A DNA stretch of 64,000 bases, taken from contig CP136064.1 of assembly GCA_032622095.1 (NCBI GenBank), forward strand, positions 215,714,205-215,778,204. The letters are read 5' to 3'. A model generated the notes under the pieces. The model saw only the letters and a program-made list of their open reading frames with translations, ran no database searches and was not told the DNA's origin. Numbering within the stretch: the stretch's first letter is position 1; each line of letters starts with the position of its first letter. Shown here piece after piece: positions 35,701-44,746 of the stretch. Both the position numbers and the translations under genes were made by a program. This DNA comes from Siphonodentalium dalli (taxonomy: Eukaryota; Mollusca; Scaphopoda; Gadilida; Siphonodentaliidae).

Positions 35701-38700
35701 ATTTTAGCTCATTTTAAGACTTTAATTGCTTGTAGATCGGTGTTAATTATCTTCGTCAATGATGTCATGTCACGCTTGTTAATAATTCATTTGTTCGGAA
35801 ATACTTATTGGGGGTCGAAATGTATAAAATTTAACTACCACCACTTCCAAAAACAACACCAATAAACAATAACGCTCTTTGTTCCATGCAATGGAAATGG
35901 CTATTTATTGTCCTGATATCAGTGATATAAATGAATGCCTAAAATTAGTATTATCCTGAAATAAATTTATGCCACTTTGGCGAACATGGGAACCACGGTA
36001 CAATTTATGCCATTTAGGCACACTTCAGAGTGAAATCAGGGCTTATATTTCGGCGAAAATCCAAATCTAGATTCTCGTAAATATTCTCGCAAATTACCCT
36101 GGATTCTCGTGAAAAAGTATATATGGATTCTCGCTAAATCAGATGAAATATATGCCTTGGAAATATAGCAAATCGTTTAATGCTTTAGAATTTTTGTTTT
36201 TCGGAGATTTATATATATGCTTAAAGACATATTATGGACTTGTTATGGACTTTTTCAGGTGCGAGAAATTGATAAGTTAGTGCTCAGGGACTTTGCCAAA
36301 TCACTGAAATTTTCCAAAAAAATCTGCCACACCACTTCATAGAGAACATCGTCTGAACTACTCCAAATTGTAAATATTTACATCTCGATTCGGGGCGCAA
36401 CTATCGGCTATAATTAAACAAAAATGATTTCGCCATCGAGAGTCATTGCATTTAACTAATATATAAGAATGACGTTGTGTATCATCCATTTGGATTAATA
36501 TTCGTAACGAATAACTACTTTGAGAAAGATTATTCTTAATTTCTATTTGATCACTCTGCCCGGTGTCTGCCGGAGTGTTTCACATCACTTTAATCAAGGA
36601 AGACTGTTCAGAAAAACTGTATTTCAAGAAATCGTTTAATGCTTTAGAATTTTGGTTTTCGGAGATTTATATATATGCTTAAAGACATATTATGGACTTG
36701 TTATGGACTTTTTCGGGTGCGAGAAATTGATAAGTTAGTGCTCAGGCACTTTGCCAACCTGGGGAATTTTATCATTCTACTAACATCACTGAAAATTTCC
36801 CAAAAAATCTGCCACACCACTTCATAGAGAACATCGTCTGAACTACTCCAAATTGTAAATATTTACATCTCGATTCGGGGCGCAACTATCGGCTATAATT
36901 AAACATAAATGATTTCGCCATCGAGAGTCATTGCATTTAACTAATATATAAGAATGACGTTGTGTATCATCCATTTGGATTAATATTCGTAACGAATAAC
37001 TACTTTGAGAAAGATTATTCTTAATTTCTATTTGATCACTCTGCCCGGTGTCTGCCGGAGTGTTTCACATCACTTTAATCAAGGAAGACTGTTCAGAAAA
37101 ACTGTATTTCAAGAAATCGTTTAATGCTTTAGAATTTTGGTTTTCGGAGATTTATATATATGCTTAAAGACATATTATGGACTTGTTATGGACTTTTTCG
37201 GGTGCGAGAAATTGATAAGTTAGTGCTCAGGCACTTTGCCAACCTGGGGAATGTTATCATTCTACTAACATCACTGAAAATTTCCAAAATAATCTACCAC
37301 CCCACTTCATAGAGAACATCGTCTGAACTACTCCAAATTGTAAATATTTACATCTCGATTCGGGGCGCAACTATCGGCTATAATTAAACAAAAATGATTT
37401 CGCCATCGAGAGTCATTGCATTTAACTAATATGTAAGAATGACGTTGTGTATCATCCATTTGGATTAATATTCGTAACGAATAACTACTTTGAGAAAGAT
37501 TATTCTTAATTTCTATTTGATCACTCTGCCCGGTGTCTGCCGGAGTGTTTCACATCACTTTAATCAAGGAAGACTGTTCAGAAAAACTGTATTTCAAGAA
37601 ATCGTTTAATGCTTTAGAATTTTGGTTTTCGGAGATTTATATATATATGCTTAAAGACATATTATGGACTTGTTATGGACTTTTTCGGGTGCGAGAAATT
37701 GATAAGTTAGTGCTCAGGCACTTTGCCAACCTGGGGAATGTTATCATTCTACTAACATCACTGAAAATTTCCAAAATAATCTACCACACCACTTCATAGA
37801 GAACATCGTCTGAACTACTCCAAATTGTAAATATTTACATCTCGATTCGGGGCGCAACTATCGGCTATAATTAAACAAAAATGATTTCGCCATCGAGAGT
37901 CATTGCATTTAACTAATATATAAGAATGACGTTGTGTATCATCCATTTGACTTCTTTGAGAAAGATTATTCTTAATTTCTATTTGATCACTCTGCCCGGT
38001 GTCTGCCGGAGTGTTTCACATCACTTTAATCAAGGAAGACTGTTCAGAAAAACTGTATTTCAAGAAATCGTTTAATGCTTTAGAATTTTGGTTTTCGGAG
38101 ATTTATATATATGCTTAAAGATATATTATGGACTTGTTATGGACTTTTTCGGGTGCGAGAAATTGATAAGTTAGTGCTCAGGCACTTTGCCAACCTGGGG
38201 AATGTTATCATTCTACTAACATCACTGAAAATTTCCAAAATAATCTACCACACCACTTCATAGAGAACATCGTCTGAACTACTCCAAATTGTAAATATTT
38301 ACATCTCGATTCGGGGCGCAACTATCGGCTATAATTAAACAAAAATGATTTCGCCATCGACTCGATGGCATCGAGAGTCATTGCATTTAACTAATATATA
38401 AGAATGACGTTGTGTATCATCCATTTGGATTACTATTCGTAACAAATAACTACTTTGAGAAAGATTATTCTTAATTTCTATTTTATCACTCTGCCCGTTG
38501 TCTGCCGGAGTGTTTCACATCACTTTAATCAAGGAAGACTGTTCAGAAAAACTGCATTTCAAGATCACCAAACAACTTTCCTTTTTAGGGCCACCACATC
38601 TTTCCAAAGATGTACTTCTTCCATTTTGCTATCAAAGACCGAAAAATGTCGTTAAACTAGAGATCCAAATACCCACTAAGGGCCCCTATATCTTGAAATA

Positions 38701-41700
38701 TTAAAGACCGTTAAACTATAGAGATCCGAATACCCCCTATATCTTGAGATATTATAAAGACCGAAAAATGTCATTATACTATTAAAGACCGAAAAATGTC
38801 GTTAAACTAGAGATCCAAATACCCACTAAGGGCCCCTATATCTTGAAATATTAAAGACCGTTAAACTATAGAGATCCAAATACCCCCTATATCTTGAGAT
38901 ATTATAAAGACCGAAAAATGTCATTAAACTATTAAAGACCGAAAAATGTCGTTAAACTAGAGATCCAAACATCCCGATCCCCTATTTTTTTTTAGACAAT
39001 TAAGAACGAAATATGTCGTTACACCATTAATACATAATTTGTGTTTATGAAAGTCTGGCACCCATTAGCAGTTTGTTTTCAGTACATTTTAATATTCATT
39101 GGAACGTAAACAATTATTCGCTGACAGAAATCATGTTAATATCGCCTTTCGTTACTGGTTTCCTCTACTCAAATATTTCTCACTGCTCAATACTTATAAT
39201 TAAAAAAAATGTTCTGTGTTTTGTGTCACTTCTTAATAGCATTATGTATTCTGCTATTGGCAAGAAACAAAGTTGCAGTATACCTTAAAGGTACGGAAGG
39301 CCTTGGTGGGTATCCTGTGAACATATTTCCACCTGTCAAAAACCGCTGCAAACGAAAATAATATTCAAATATAGACATACTTTGTTAATATACAAATGAG
39401 AAATATCTCATAAACAGTATGTTATTGTCGTAAATTTGACGATTGTTTGACAAAGCATAAAAAGTTACTTTCTTGGTGTTTCTTTATATTATGATGGTAA
39501 ACATAAAGAGCGTTCTTTGTTGCTCAATTCCTTATTTGGAAATAATAAAGAGCGTTTATATCATTTGTGTGTGATTAGCCAGTAGCATTGTGCTGCCTTC
39601 TATAACACAATCAGACTCTTGTTTAGGTAAAATTTAGTAGGTCTTTATGTGAGCATGATGTTTACGCGATAGTGATCGTATATTTGAACCAATATGTATG
39701 CCTTTTAATATTTTTCTGTTTACGGTGTTTGGAACAAATATGAATATTTTCGACAACTAAGCCCCCTCGTCCCTTTAATATAATTAATATAACATCCCTC
39801 ATCCAATAATCTCCAAATTGCATATCTAAGTTCAATCCTAGTTACACGTCACGCCGCCCCTCATCATTTGCCAATTGTACACCCTTTTTTTGCTGCTGCT
39901 GCTGCAACTGTTCAATTTCTTTTAAAATTATTGAAAAAATGGCCCTCCCGCCCGCCGACATTTACTTCTGATTTTGTTTTATCATCGGTCCGCACCAAAA
40001 TTGAGCACACGTCCCTATATAATATACCTATTTAAACCGAGTATACACGGTGGTGTAATAGATCAACCGTTAATTTAACCGTTTAGGTAGCATATTTCCA
40101 CGTATACGTTATCACGACAAATCCCTGCTGATCTGTTATTAATGAACCAAACACTTAACATGTCAACACACTCTGGCCCGCCAATGCTACAGTGTATAAA
40201 CGTAACGGGGCAAATATGCACATTATATTGGCAGCTAACGAGAGCATTCATCATCGGCAATCTGCTCACCTCTTTTATCCGATACGATAGAAACTAAACG
40301 ATTTGTTACTTCTAATTACCCGTACTTAATTACACTACTTGCGTGTTAATAAAGTACGACCCCATTACCACTAAATGTGAAACATGGGATTTAGAACATT
40401 AATATTCACTCTTACATATTTCCACATTCAAGGTGTAATCGTATGTCAGTTGTAACGTTGTGAAACTGCAACCGAACTGAATTATTCTATGCTAAATAGT
40501 TCATGGCTGACCTGATGCATGCATCTTAGTTTTCTTGTATATTATTTGTGGTGGGGTAAATTTTGTTCCGGGGACCTATGCCGACGACAAGAGTGTTCGA
40601 GTCCCGACTATTCTATATATATAGCGATTAATATACAATTTTATATACACTTTTATACAGAGTTGTCGGTGCTCCGTATCATGAAATAAGAGCAAGACAA
40701 AATATGCCACAAGATGTGGAACATCTGTGACCTAGAAGATTTCGAAAGGCGATAGAAAATAACTCACTTAAAATTCTCCCTTTTTTTAACCTTACTGCAT
40801 TGCACAATGCTCGAAATAATTCAACAATACATGGTTCTCATTCGATCTTCGTTATAAGAATTGACGAGTGCAAAAACAAGTACGGCATTCACATCGAAAA
40901 AGAAACATCGACACTGTCTTAAACAATCAAATATTTTTAATACCATTTTTGTTGTTGATAACTTTGCTCAAAATAAGTATGAGATTGTCGTTCTTTACGA
41001 ACAACGCTGTATGCATATTCAGTCGCGTGGATATATAGGCTCAAACCCTACCTGGGAAATAATCGGTCATTTTATGCAAACATTTTATTCCAGACGGAGC
41101 AGCATGGAATAAAAGAGAAACGGACGACGAGGGTATGACTTGTACAATATTTACACGTGGTGGACTAGCATGCCATTTTATCTCGGAATCAGGGAATGGG
41201 ATAGAGATATAATATAATTTAATACGCTCCGAAATCGCGTGCCTTATTCGTTTAAAAATATTTACACGTTCCACATGTATGCTATATACGTCAACACAAT
41301 TTTATAAATATTAACATTAATTTCACTGCAGTATCCGTCGTGACATTTCCTATAAGTTCAGCCTCGGACCAAAATATTAGTCCCAGATTCAGCTATATAT
41401 ATAAATATTTGGAATATACCGCACACATTGACCACTTGCGGATGTATATAGACAAGGGCGAATTGTATTTATTTTTTCGCAGTTCCCATATATAAATCAA
41501 AATATTCACGGTTCAGCTGCAATTCAATAAACGGAGTTAACGGACGTGGTCGTAGAATTTGTAAAATTTAACCAGTTTCCCTGTTGCCGGACATTCTTAC
41601 GTAAAATTCGCAGTATTGTTTTTTAACAGTGTAGATTTGACACAGATCCATTCATAATTACTATCTAAGGGGAGTGACTCTATCGTGCGATTGTAAATTA

Positions 41701-44095
41701 TGTTTGGCCAAATTCCATGGCGATGCCAGAGAGATGACTTCTCCATGGAAACTCCCGCCTAAAATAATTGGCGCTAAACAAACTCGTTAAAGTAGTGTTT
41801 ATGCTGTTATATCGCGTTAATATTCCTTTCAGATCAGTGGACGACCGGGGAACATCGGCAGGAAAGGGTATTACAAGATATTTGTAAGTTTATCTTTTCA
41901 TATAATGGAAGTCACATACATCATACATGATAGACCGCGATCTAATGATTGATTTTAATCCTAAGTATTGTTCTGTAAATTATTAATTTCAGGTACCATT
42001 AAAGGTACTCAATCCGAACAGAGGGCCCCCATCTCAACAGATTCCAACAACAACAATCCGATCAGAGGGTCCTATATTACTATTTCTTTGGCTTTGGGGG
42101 TAAAAAATATTTGATTCGAGTCGAGGAACCAATCAAACAAAGCTCAGAGTTATTAGATATTGATTTTTGAAATTTGTTAATTTCTCGAGATGAGTACTAA
42201 TAATTGCCGTCAATTTTGAAACCTGCTCGAGATGAGTACACCAAAACTCTATTCAAACAGACAAGGATGGATAACTCTAAAATCAAGTGGTAATAATAAC
42301 GCAATTTTGACTACGTACTGGGCCAGAAAGAATTCCCTATAATGAAAAATAATAGATTTCTAAAATCGATATCTAACAAATCTGAGCTTTGATGGGTGAC
42401 CTCCTCGACTCGAATCAAATATTTTTGACTCCCGAAGCCATTGAAATAGTAATTGAGATGAGTTTTATCGGATTGAGTACCTTTAAAAGTTTGGTGTTGT
42501 TATTTTTTCAGTTTTTTGTTCTTCTTCTGTGTTTCTTGTTTGTGCATATGACTAAAGATACGCCGTTTATTGGTCGAATTCTGGCAAAGCTAAAAAGTAA
42601 TCCTCTTTAAATTGACGGACGAACGATAACATTTAATGTCTATACATTGTTGACAGTATTGGGGCAGGTATGATACACGTTCTTCTTGATTCGAAACACA
42701 GTTACTGGACATCAAGTCCCAAAATAAGGTTTTAATCGAATTTATAAATTGGTGTAACTAATATAAATGCTCATTTATTTTGGGACTTTTGTCAGTAACT
42801 ACGTTAAAACATTCTGAGGTGAAAATATGACATTGAGGTGTGTATGGGTGCCACGTCATATTCCTTATATAGTTACAGACACTATACTCGTTTGAAAAAA
42901 ATCAGTGTCGGCTACGTTGTCTATCTTCTTGGCCTTTCAGCTCTCGGAAAATACGGATTTCCATGGCGGTGACATAGTTTTTCCAAGACAACACATTAAA
43001 GTTTATCCCAAAAAGGTAGGTTGAACAGAATATAACTACTCAATTGTAAATTACACACATTTTAGTTACATTACAGTATACTTAAATTTCAATCGCAATG
43101 CAGATGTTCATGCAGCGCCGATAGTTCTCATAGCAGCCTATATGTTTGCAATTTAATTTCCAGTTTGTGTTGCTTGATTATTCCTATACTATATGTGTTA
43201 CACATTTCGTTACACGATCGCCAAATGCACCGAACTATAGTGTCAGTATGTGTCAAAGATCACGCATCTTTCGTAAACAAAAATACGTTTTGTTGACAAC
43301 AGAAATACTTGGACGTGCATGTATCTAAACCTGGATAGAATTGAGCGTTGTACGTTTAAATATATATCGTTTCCAGGGCAGTGTGCTGTTTTGGTTTGAG
43401 AACAAGTCAGAGTCGGTTACCTGTCCTGTGTGGTATGGCTATAACTGGGGTGAGTTGGGACTGAATGTATATAATTATTACATATATTGACATAAATGGG
43501 GTGAGTTGGGACTGAATGTATATAATTATTACATATATTGACATATTCCACTACCATATTCAATAGGTTTTGAAAAATAATAGAACCCCTGGGCCCTGCA
43601 TCATGAATTGTATTGCTAACATGCGTATATGGTAATTAATGTATCTGGACAGTCGGTATACCAAATTTCCGACACAATTTTATGGTGATTTTATTCACTT
43701 TGTTGTTACAAATCTGATGGCGGCGGTACAATTTATGAATGTTTTGTTTACAATTGTCTGCATTTAAATGAAATAACTGATAAAACTCATAACACCCTGA
43801 GCCGAATTAGCCTAAATTATGTACATTAAATCTTATGTGTGCCGAATTTTAGTTTGATCTACTGTTAGTATTATATATATACTAAATCCCTATAACACAC
43901 GGACATAACGTATAAGACGTTCGAAAAAGAAAAAAACTTCACATGTTTGGTCTAATATTCATGAATCCCGGTTGACATATTTCCCCATCGACATTACCAT
44001 TCTCATAATTCCGCCGTGAATTTCTTCTTCTTTTTCCAGTTGCAACGACACACGTGCAGGAGACGAACATTGAGGATATATGTAGACTGAGATGA
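22452..44095 (+). CDS. Prolyl 4-hydroxylase alpha-subunit-like protein, probable pseudoenzyme
   Basis: A multi-exon gene whose translated exons align collinearly with animal P4HA. P4HA resides in the ER, pairs with protein disulfide isomerase and hydroxylates proline in collagen-like chains. Seen here: a signal peptide, the N-terminal domain (KHPVNVFHLLRRL), a TPR peptide-binding domain (exons 3-5), a linker with two cysteines, an NKPPIYIFHDLI segment, part of the dioxygenase core, GGDIVFP, KKGSVLFWF and CPVWYGYNW, then the stop. Exons 1-5 (888 nt) and the last four exons are phase-consistent. Canonical P4HA has an iron-binding His shortly before CPV and a 2-oxoglutarate-binding Lys seven residues after that Cys. 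Here no His lies between FWF and CPVW, and the Lys is Asn. Both C-terminal disulfide cysteines remain. The HxD iron ligands were not found. Either a pseudoenzyme or a decaying gene; intact phases favour the first. Confidence 0.85.
23040..24300 (+). mobile_element. LINE 3' fragment (end of ORF2), decayed
   Basis: Plus-strand frames encode the C-terminal part of a non-LTR reverse transcriptase: MLRTVVIPKSLYGTEITSLQ, then TTTDIALGLVGQLPVQREIH near 23410-23490, then HVLRDPLSGWKIW, and a final cysteine-containing stretch ending with DNELDHLMFCC at about 24020. These are typical of the region downstream of the RT palm plus a C-terminal Cys/His box. Several frameshifts and stops separate the frames. 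It lies in intron 1 of the hydroxylase-like gene. Confidence 0.75.
24365..24840 (+). repeat. Tandem repeats of about 150 bp behind the LINE fragment
   Basis: Three to four diverged units contain ATCACGCATGTGAG, ATTCCTTAGTGACG, a CGGGTGTGATATATGT segment and TGTTTTCTAAAT. They directly follow the LINE ORF end, so they may be its 3'UTR or an independent minisatellite. Confidence 0.65.
24957..25117 (+). CDS. Hydroxylase-like exon 2, HPVNxF motif
   Basis: Acceptor TATTTCCAG, then FLSRVKFVHTEVGRNVRSHL and KHPVNVFHLLRRLTESW, matching GHPVNAFKLMKRLNTEW of human P4HA1. The first base completes the Arg codon begun in exon 1. The donor is CATA|GTGAGT, phase 1. Confidence 0.9.
25599..25677 (+). pseudogene. 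5S rRNA-derived fragment
   Basis: GTCCGATCACCGAA..TAAGCAACGTCG..GGTTAGT.CTTGGATGGGTGAC..GGGTGCTG matches the 3' two-thirds of animal 5S rRNA and includes the internal control region (A box and C box). The 5' third of 5S rRNA is not recognisable just upstream. It is therefore a 5S pseudogene or the head of a 5S-derived SINE (SINE3-like). It lies about 240 bp before hydroxylase-like exon 3. Confidence 0.85.
25914..26239 (+). CDS. Hydroxylase-like exon 3, start of TPR domain
   Basis: Encodes the end of the N-terminal domain (TDLTESAFSIPNEEF, like SNLTIQRQYFPNDED) and the first TPR helices (ISPDDAFYISRVADGFGEFQ, like LTAEDCFELGKVAYTEADYY). The Met at 25916 is internal, because the phase-1 join to exon 2 gives an uninterrupted match. 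The donor is AGG|GTAAGT, phase 0. Confidence 0.92.
26510..26561 (+). CDS. Hydroxylase-like exon 4, TPR helix
   Basis: A 52-nt exon encoding LGNPDRAVGALEELMKI, matching QGDLDKALLLTKKLLEL in P4HA. The acceptor is GAGTGCAG and the donor is ATCG|GTAAGT, phase 1. The split Asp codon is completed by exon 5. Confidence 0.9.
26634..26862. repeat. GAT/GAC trinucleotide microsatellite
   Basis: A long imperfect GATGAT/GATGAC run starts about 70 bp after the donor of hydroxylase-like exon 4. The Asp/Met-rich open frame it produces is an artefact. Confidence 0.95.
26947..27370 (-). mobile_element. TTAA-flanked MITE, family A copy 1
   Basis: Ends AGGTCCACTTAATTTTCGAA and TTCGAAAATTAAGTGGGCCA are inverted repeats that extend about 65 bp inward (ATATACCATTT / AAATGGTATAT). 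TTAA lies at both outer flanks (26943-26946 and 27371-27374), as expected for a piggyBac-type target duplication. Noncoding. Confidence 0.8.
27540..27676 (+). CDS. Hydroxylase-like exon 5, end of TPR domain and linker
   Basis: Acceptor CATCTTGTAG. It encodes DPKNKIAQRKIVYIKDAA, then a lysine-rich linker ending ESVICGSLKLK. DP followed by the helix matches DPEHQRANGNLKYFEYI of P4HA. The Cys in ICGSLK corresponds to the Cys of the LCRGE motif. The donor is AAAG|GTATCT, phase 0. Confidence 0.85.
27821..28271 (+). repeat. 451-bp inverted arm, left
   Basis: Starts ATCACAGTGGATCAACGGAC and ends TGTCCGGTTAGTCC. It matches 31192-31642 in inverted orientation with few differences. It contains ACCGGAAGTCG, a donor-like AAG|GTGAGT, and a short frame beginning MSFNHRRETISSPKYPRKSY that occurs in both arms. 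Either arms of a composite element or a duplicated promoter region. Confidence 0.85.
28272..31191. other. Segment between the inverted arms
   Basis: About 2.9 kb with no recognisable transposase. It holds a partial family B TTAA-type element (about 29185-29558), clusters of the word TTAAGCGCAATT (28956-29008, 29635-29785), and a TAGTATTGTA microsatellite near 30203. The first 60 bp next to each inner arm end may be more distantly related to each other. Confidence 0.4.
29185..29558. mobile_element. TTAA MITE family B, partial copy
   Basis: Contains TCGAGTCGAGGAACCAACCC, GATCAGATATCGAT and the terminus CGGACTGAGGACCT, shared with the copies at 42003, 46108 and 46767. The left end is missing or diverged. 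Confidence 0.55.
31192..31642 (-). repeat. 451-bp inverted arm, right
   Basis: The inverted counterpart of 27821-28271, of equal length. The arms enclose 2.9 kb. Small substitutions and a loss of a few bases distinguish the two, so they are not freshly made. Confidence 0.85.
31643..32114. other. Intron, no feature seen
   Basis: Nothing except an AT microsatellite around 31975-32005. Confidence 0.4.
32115..32273 (+). CDS. Hydroxylase-like exon 6, FHDL segment (3' end uncertain)
   Basis: Acceptor ATATTTCAG, phase 0 as required by exon 5. It encodes RRRSIHVCKLQ, carrying the second linker cysteine, then a 27-residue stretch that aligns without gaps to the P4HA segment ending RIIRFHDII and here ends KPPIYIFHDLI. 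A possible donor is GAGATG|GTATCA at 32274, phase 0; another is ACA|GTAGGA at 32233. The exon lies only about 15 bp from a TTAA-flanked MITE. Confidence 0.65.
32289..32681 (+). mobile_element. TTAA-flanked MITE, family A copy 2
   Basis: Ends AGGCCCACTTAATTTTCGAA and TTCAAAAATTAAGTGTGCCT, flanked by TTAA (32285-32288 and 32682-32685). The interior is about 80-90 percent alike, by eye, to copy 1. It starts about 15 bp beyond the candidate donor of hydroxylase-like exon 6. Confidence 0.8.
32690..34188. other. Intron, no feature seen
   Basis: About 1.5 kb of AT-rich DNA without assignable repeats or coding sequence. Confidence 0.4.
34209..34317 (+). CDS. Hydroxylase-like exon 7 (start uncertain)
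   Basis: The frame reads TGTRRWEQKLKQKLRALKGT then VHKPFIFSPVE, resembling IEIVKDLAKPRLSRATVHDP of P4HA. The donor is GTCGAG|GTACGA, phase 0. The acceptor at 34208 (TTCTTGTAG) gives a phase-2 start that does not match exon 6. An upstream AG at 34188 gives phase 0 but adds seven residues. A missing micro-exon is another possibility. Confidence 0.55.
34912..35043 (+). CDS. Hydroxylase-like exon 8 (3' end uncertain)
   Basis: Acceptor TATTCAG, phase 0 in agreement with exon 7. ESDVRKTAASGSD and CQIARLNTRLIL resemble the YRVSKSAWLSGYE and VVSRINMRIQDL blocks of P4HA. No strong donor is visible; ACC|GTGTTT at 35044 is weak. The frame then runs into a hydrophobic, probably non-coding stretch. Confidence 0.4.
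35044..36170. other. Intron, no feature seen
   Basis: AT-rich DNA. Repeated GATTCTCG words occur at about 36070-36135 just before the satellite array. Confidence 0.4.
36171..38565 (+). repeat. Satellite array, about 485-bp unit, five copies
   Basis: Unit starts (AATCGTTTAATGCTTTAG) are at 36171, 36630, 37115, 37600 and 38066. The spacings are 459, 485, 485 and 466. The first spacing is short because of a 27-bp deletion after TTTGCCAA; the last because of a small deletion near 37950. Units are nearly identical, so the expansion is recent. The fifth copy ends at TTTCAAG and continues into unique DNA. It lies in a late intron of the hydroxylase-like gene. Confidence 0.95.
38634..38970 (+). repeat. 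Tandem repeat, about 153-bp unit with internal subrepeats
   Basis: Two units of GACCGAAAAATGTCGTTAAA..TAGAGATCCAAATACCC..CTATATCTTGA follow the satellite array almost directly. Each unit itself contains two related halves. Confidence 0.85.
38980..41832. other. Intron with an unplaced coding candidate
   Basis: About 2.9 kb. The only stretch with any hydroxylase resemblance is 40861-41010 (VVDNFAQNKYEIVVLYEQR), discussed as a finding. Nothing else is assignable. Confidence 0.35.
41833..41883 (+). CDS. Hydroxylase-like exon, GNxxxxxYYKIF
   Basis: Acceptor CCTTTCAG and donor TTT|GTAAGT bound 51 nt in phase 0-0. The peptide ISGRPGNIGRKGYYKIF aligns with the GTGNRIATWLFYM strand of the P4HA dioxygenase core. 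Divergent, but in phase with the next exon. Confidence 0.7.
42003..42482 (+). mobile_element. TTAA-flanked MITE, family B, full length
   Basis: Ends AGGTACTCAATCCGA and TCGGATTGAGTACCT, TTAA at both flanks (41999-42002 and 42483-42486), and long inverted arms that meet near the middle (GAGTCGAGGAACC / CCTCGACTCGAATC). It lies between two hydroxylase-like exons. Confidence 0.85.
42941..43015 (+). CDS. Hydroxylase-like exon, GGDIVFP motif
   Basis: Acceptor GCCTTTCAG and donor AAAAAG|GTAGGT bound 75 nt in phase 0-0. LSENTDFHGGDIVFPRQHIK then VYPKK matches MSDVSAGGATVFPEVGASVW and its sequel in P4HA, including the GGxxVFP box. Confidence 0.9.
43377..43449 (+). CDS. Hydroxylase-like exon with missing catalytic His and Lys
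   Basis: Encodes GSVLFWFENKSESVTCPVWY then GYNW. It matches the P4HA block KGTAVFWYNL..HAACPVLVGNKW, but the loop is about eight residues shorter, no His precedes the Cys, and the GNK lysine is Asn (GYN). The Cys of CPV is kept. The donor TGGG|GTGAGT is phase 1 and is repeated 51 bp downstream by a tandem duplication. Confidence 0.92.
43446..43548 (+). repeat. 51-bp tandem duplication across a splice donor
   Basis: TGGGGTGAGTTGGGACTGAA..ATATTGACATA occurs twice with a 51-bp period. It duplicates the donor of the last coding exon but one (GTGAGT at 43450 and 43501). Use of the second donor would introduce an in-frame stop. Confidence 0.9.
44040..44095 (+). CDS. Hydroxylase-like terminal exon
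   Basis: Acceptor TTTTTCCAG, then VATTHVQETNIEDICRLR and TGA at 44093-44095. It aligns with WVSNKWLHERGQEFRRPC of P4HA and keeps the final disulfide cysteine. It has no KDEL-like signal; P4HA normally relies on its PDI partner for ER retention. Confidence 0.85.
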
Positions 44096-44746
44096 CTGTT
44101 AATGTCCAAGGTTCTTTACTGAGAGCAAGTCAAATTGTCACAATGATATTCATTGCAATATTATGTACCCATGAGGTTTCAATATAGAATTTGCAAAATG
44201 TTCAAATATGACTCTTTTATTTAGTAGAATTATCCCACATATGATTCTACTGCAATACTGGTTAGTATGGTTATTATGGTATATCTTATCAAGAAGAACA
44301 ATGCGCGAAAATGGATTGTAGGGGCAAATTCAGAATGAAGAACGTCACACTATACGCCCGTCAAGCTTGAAGAGACGGGCAGCTTGAAGAGACTATAACA
44401 TTCCACACTTGAAACGGTATCCTTCGAATGGTAGCTGAACTATACTGTTGAACAGTTCAGGTTCTAGCTCCTCCTCTCTATCTCTATCTCTCTATCTCTC
44501 TCTTTTTTTATTCTATCTCCTCTCACTCTATCCCCTCTCTATCGCTATCTCTCTTTCCATATCTCTGTATCCTTCTCTCCCTTTATCTCTATGTTAAGAT
44601 TCTCTCTGCCGCTGCATACTCTACATGAAACAAACGTTTTTTAAAATAGCAGGTATAGAGACCGAAGGGCATGATGTACTATATGTAAGGAGAAATACGT
44701 TGAGTTAATTTAACTTTTAGAATATTTTCCATTTGGAAGAAATAAA
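44096..44746 (+). other. Putative 3'UTR of the hydroxylase-like gene
   Basis: Follows the stop codon. It contains a CT-rich microsatellite (TCTATC/TCTCTA, about 44470-44590) and a possible polyadenylation signal AATAAA at 44741-44746. The assignment is by position only. Confidence 0.3.

Noticed and set aside
36259-36350. Exon-like frame REIDKLVLRDFAKSL in satellite copy 1 as a hydroxylase exon
   Set aside because: It resembles a P4HA helix, but exons 6 and 7 already cover that part in collinear order, no donor follows before a stop, and the other four copies lack the acceptor.
36171-38970. CRISPR-like array
   Set aside because: Units are hundreds of bases long with no spacer structure, and the DNA is eukaryotic.
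17997-39550. Recurrent word AAAGAGCGTT (about 17997, 18926, 39507, 39546 and its inverse near 35872) as a regulatory motif
   Set aside because: Only a few scattered occurrences; no consistent position relative to genes, so it may be chance or the ends of an undefined repeat.
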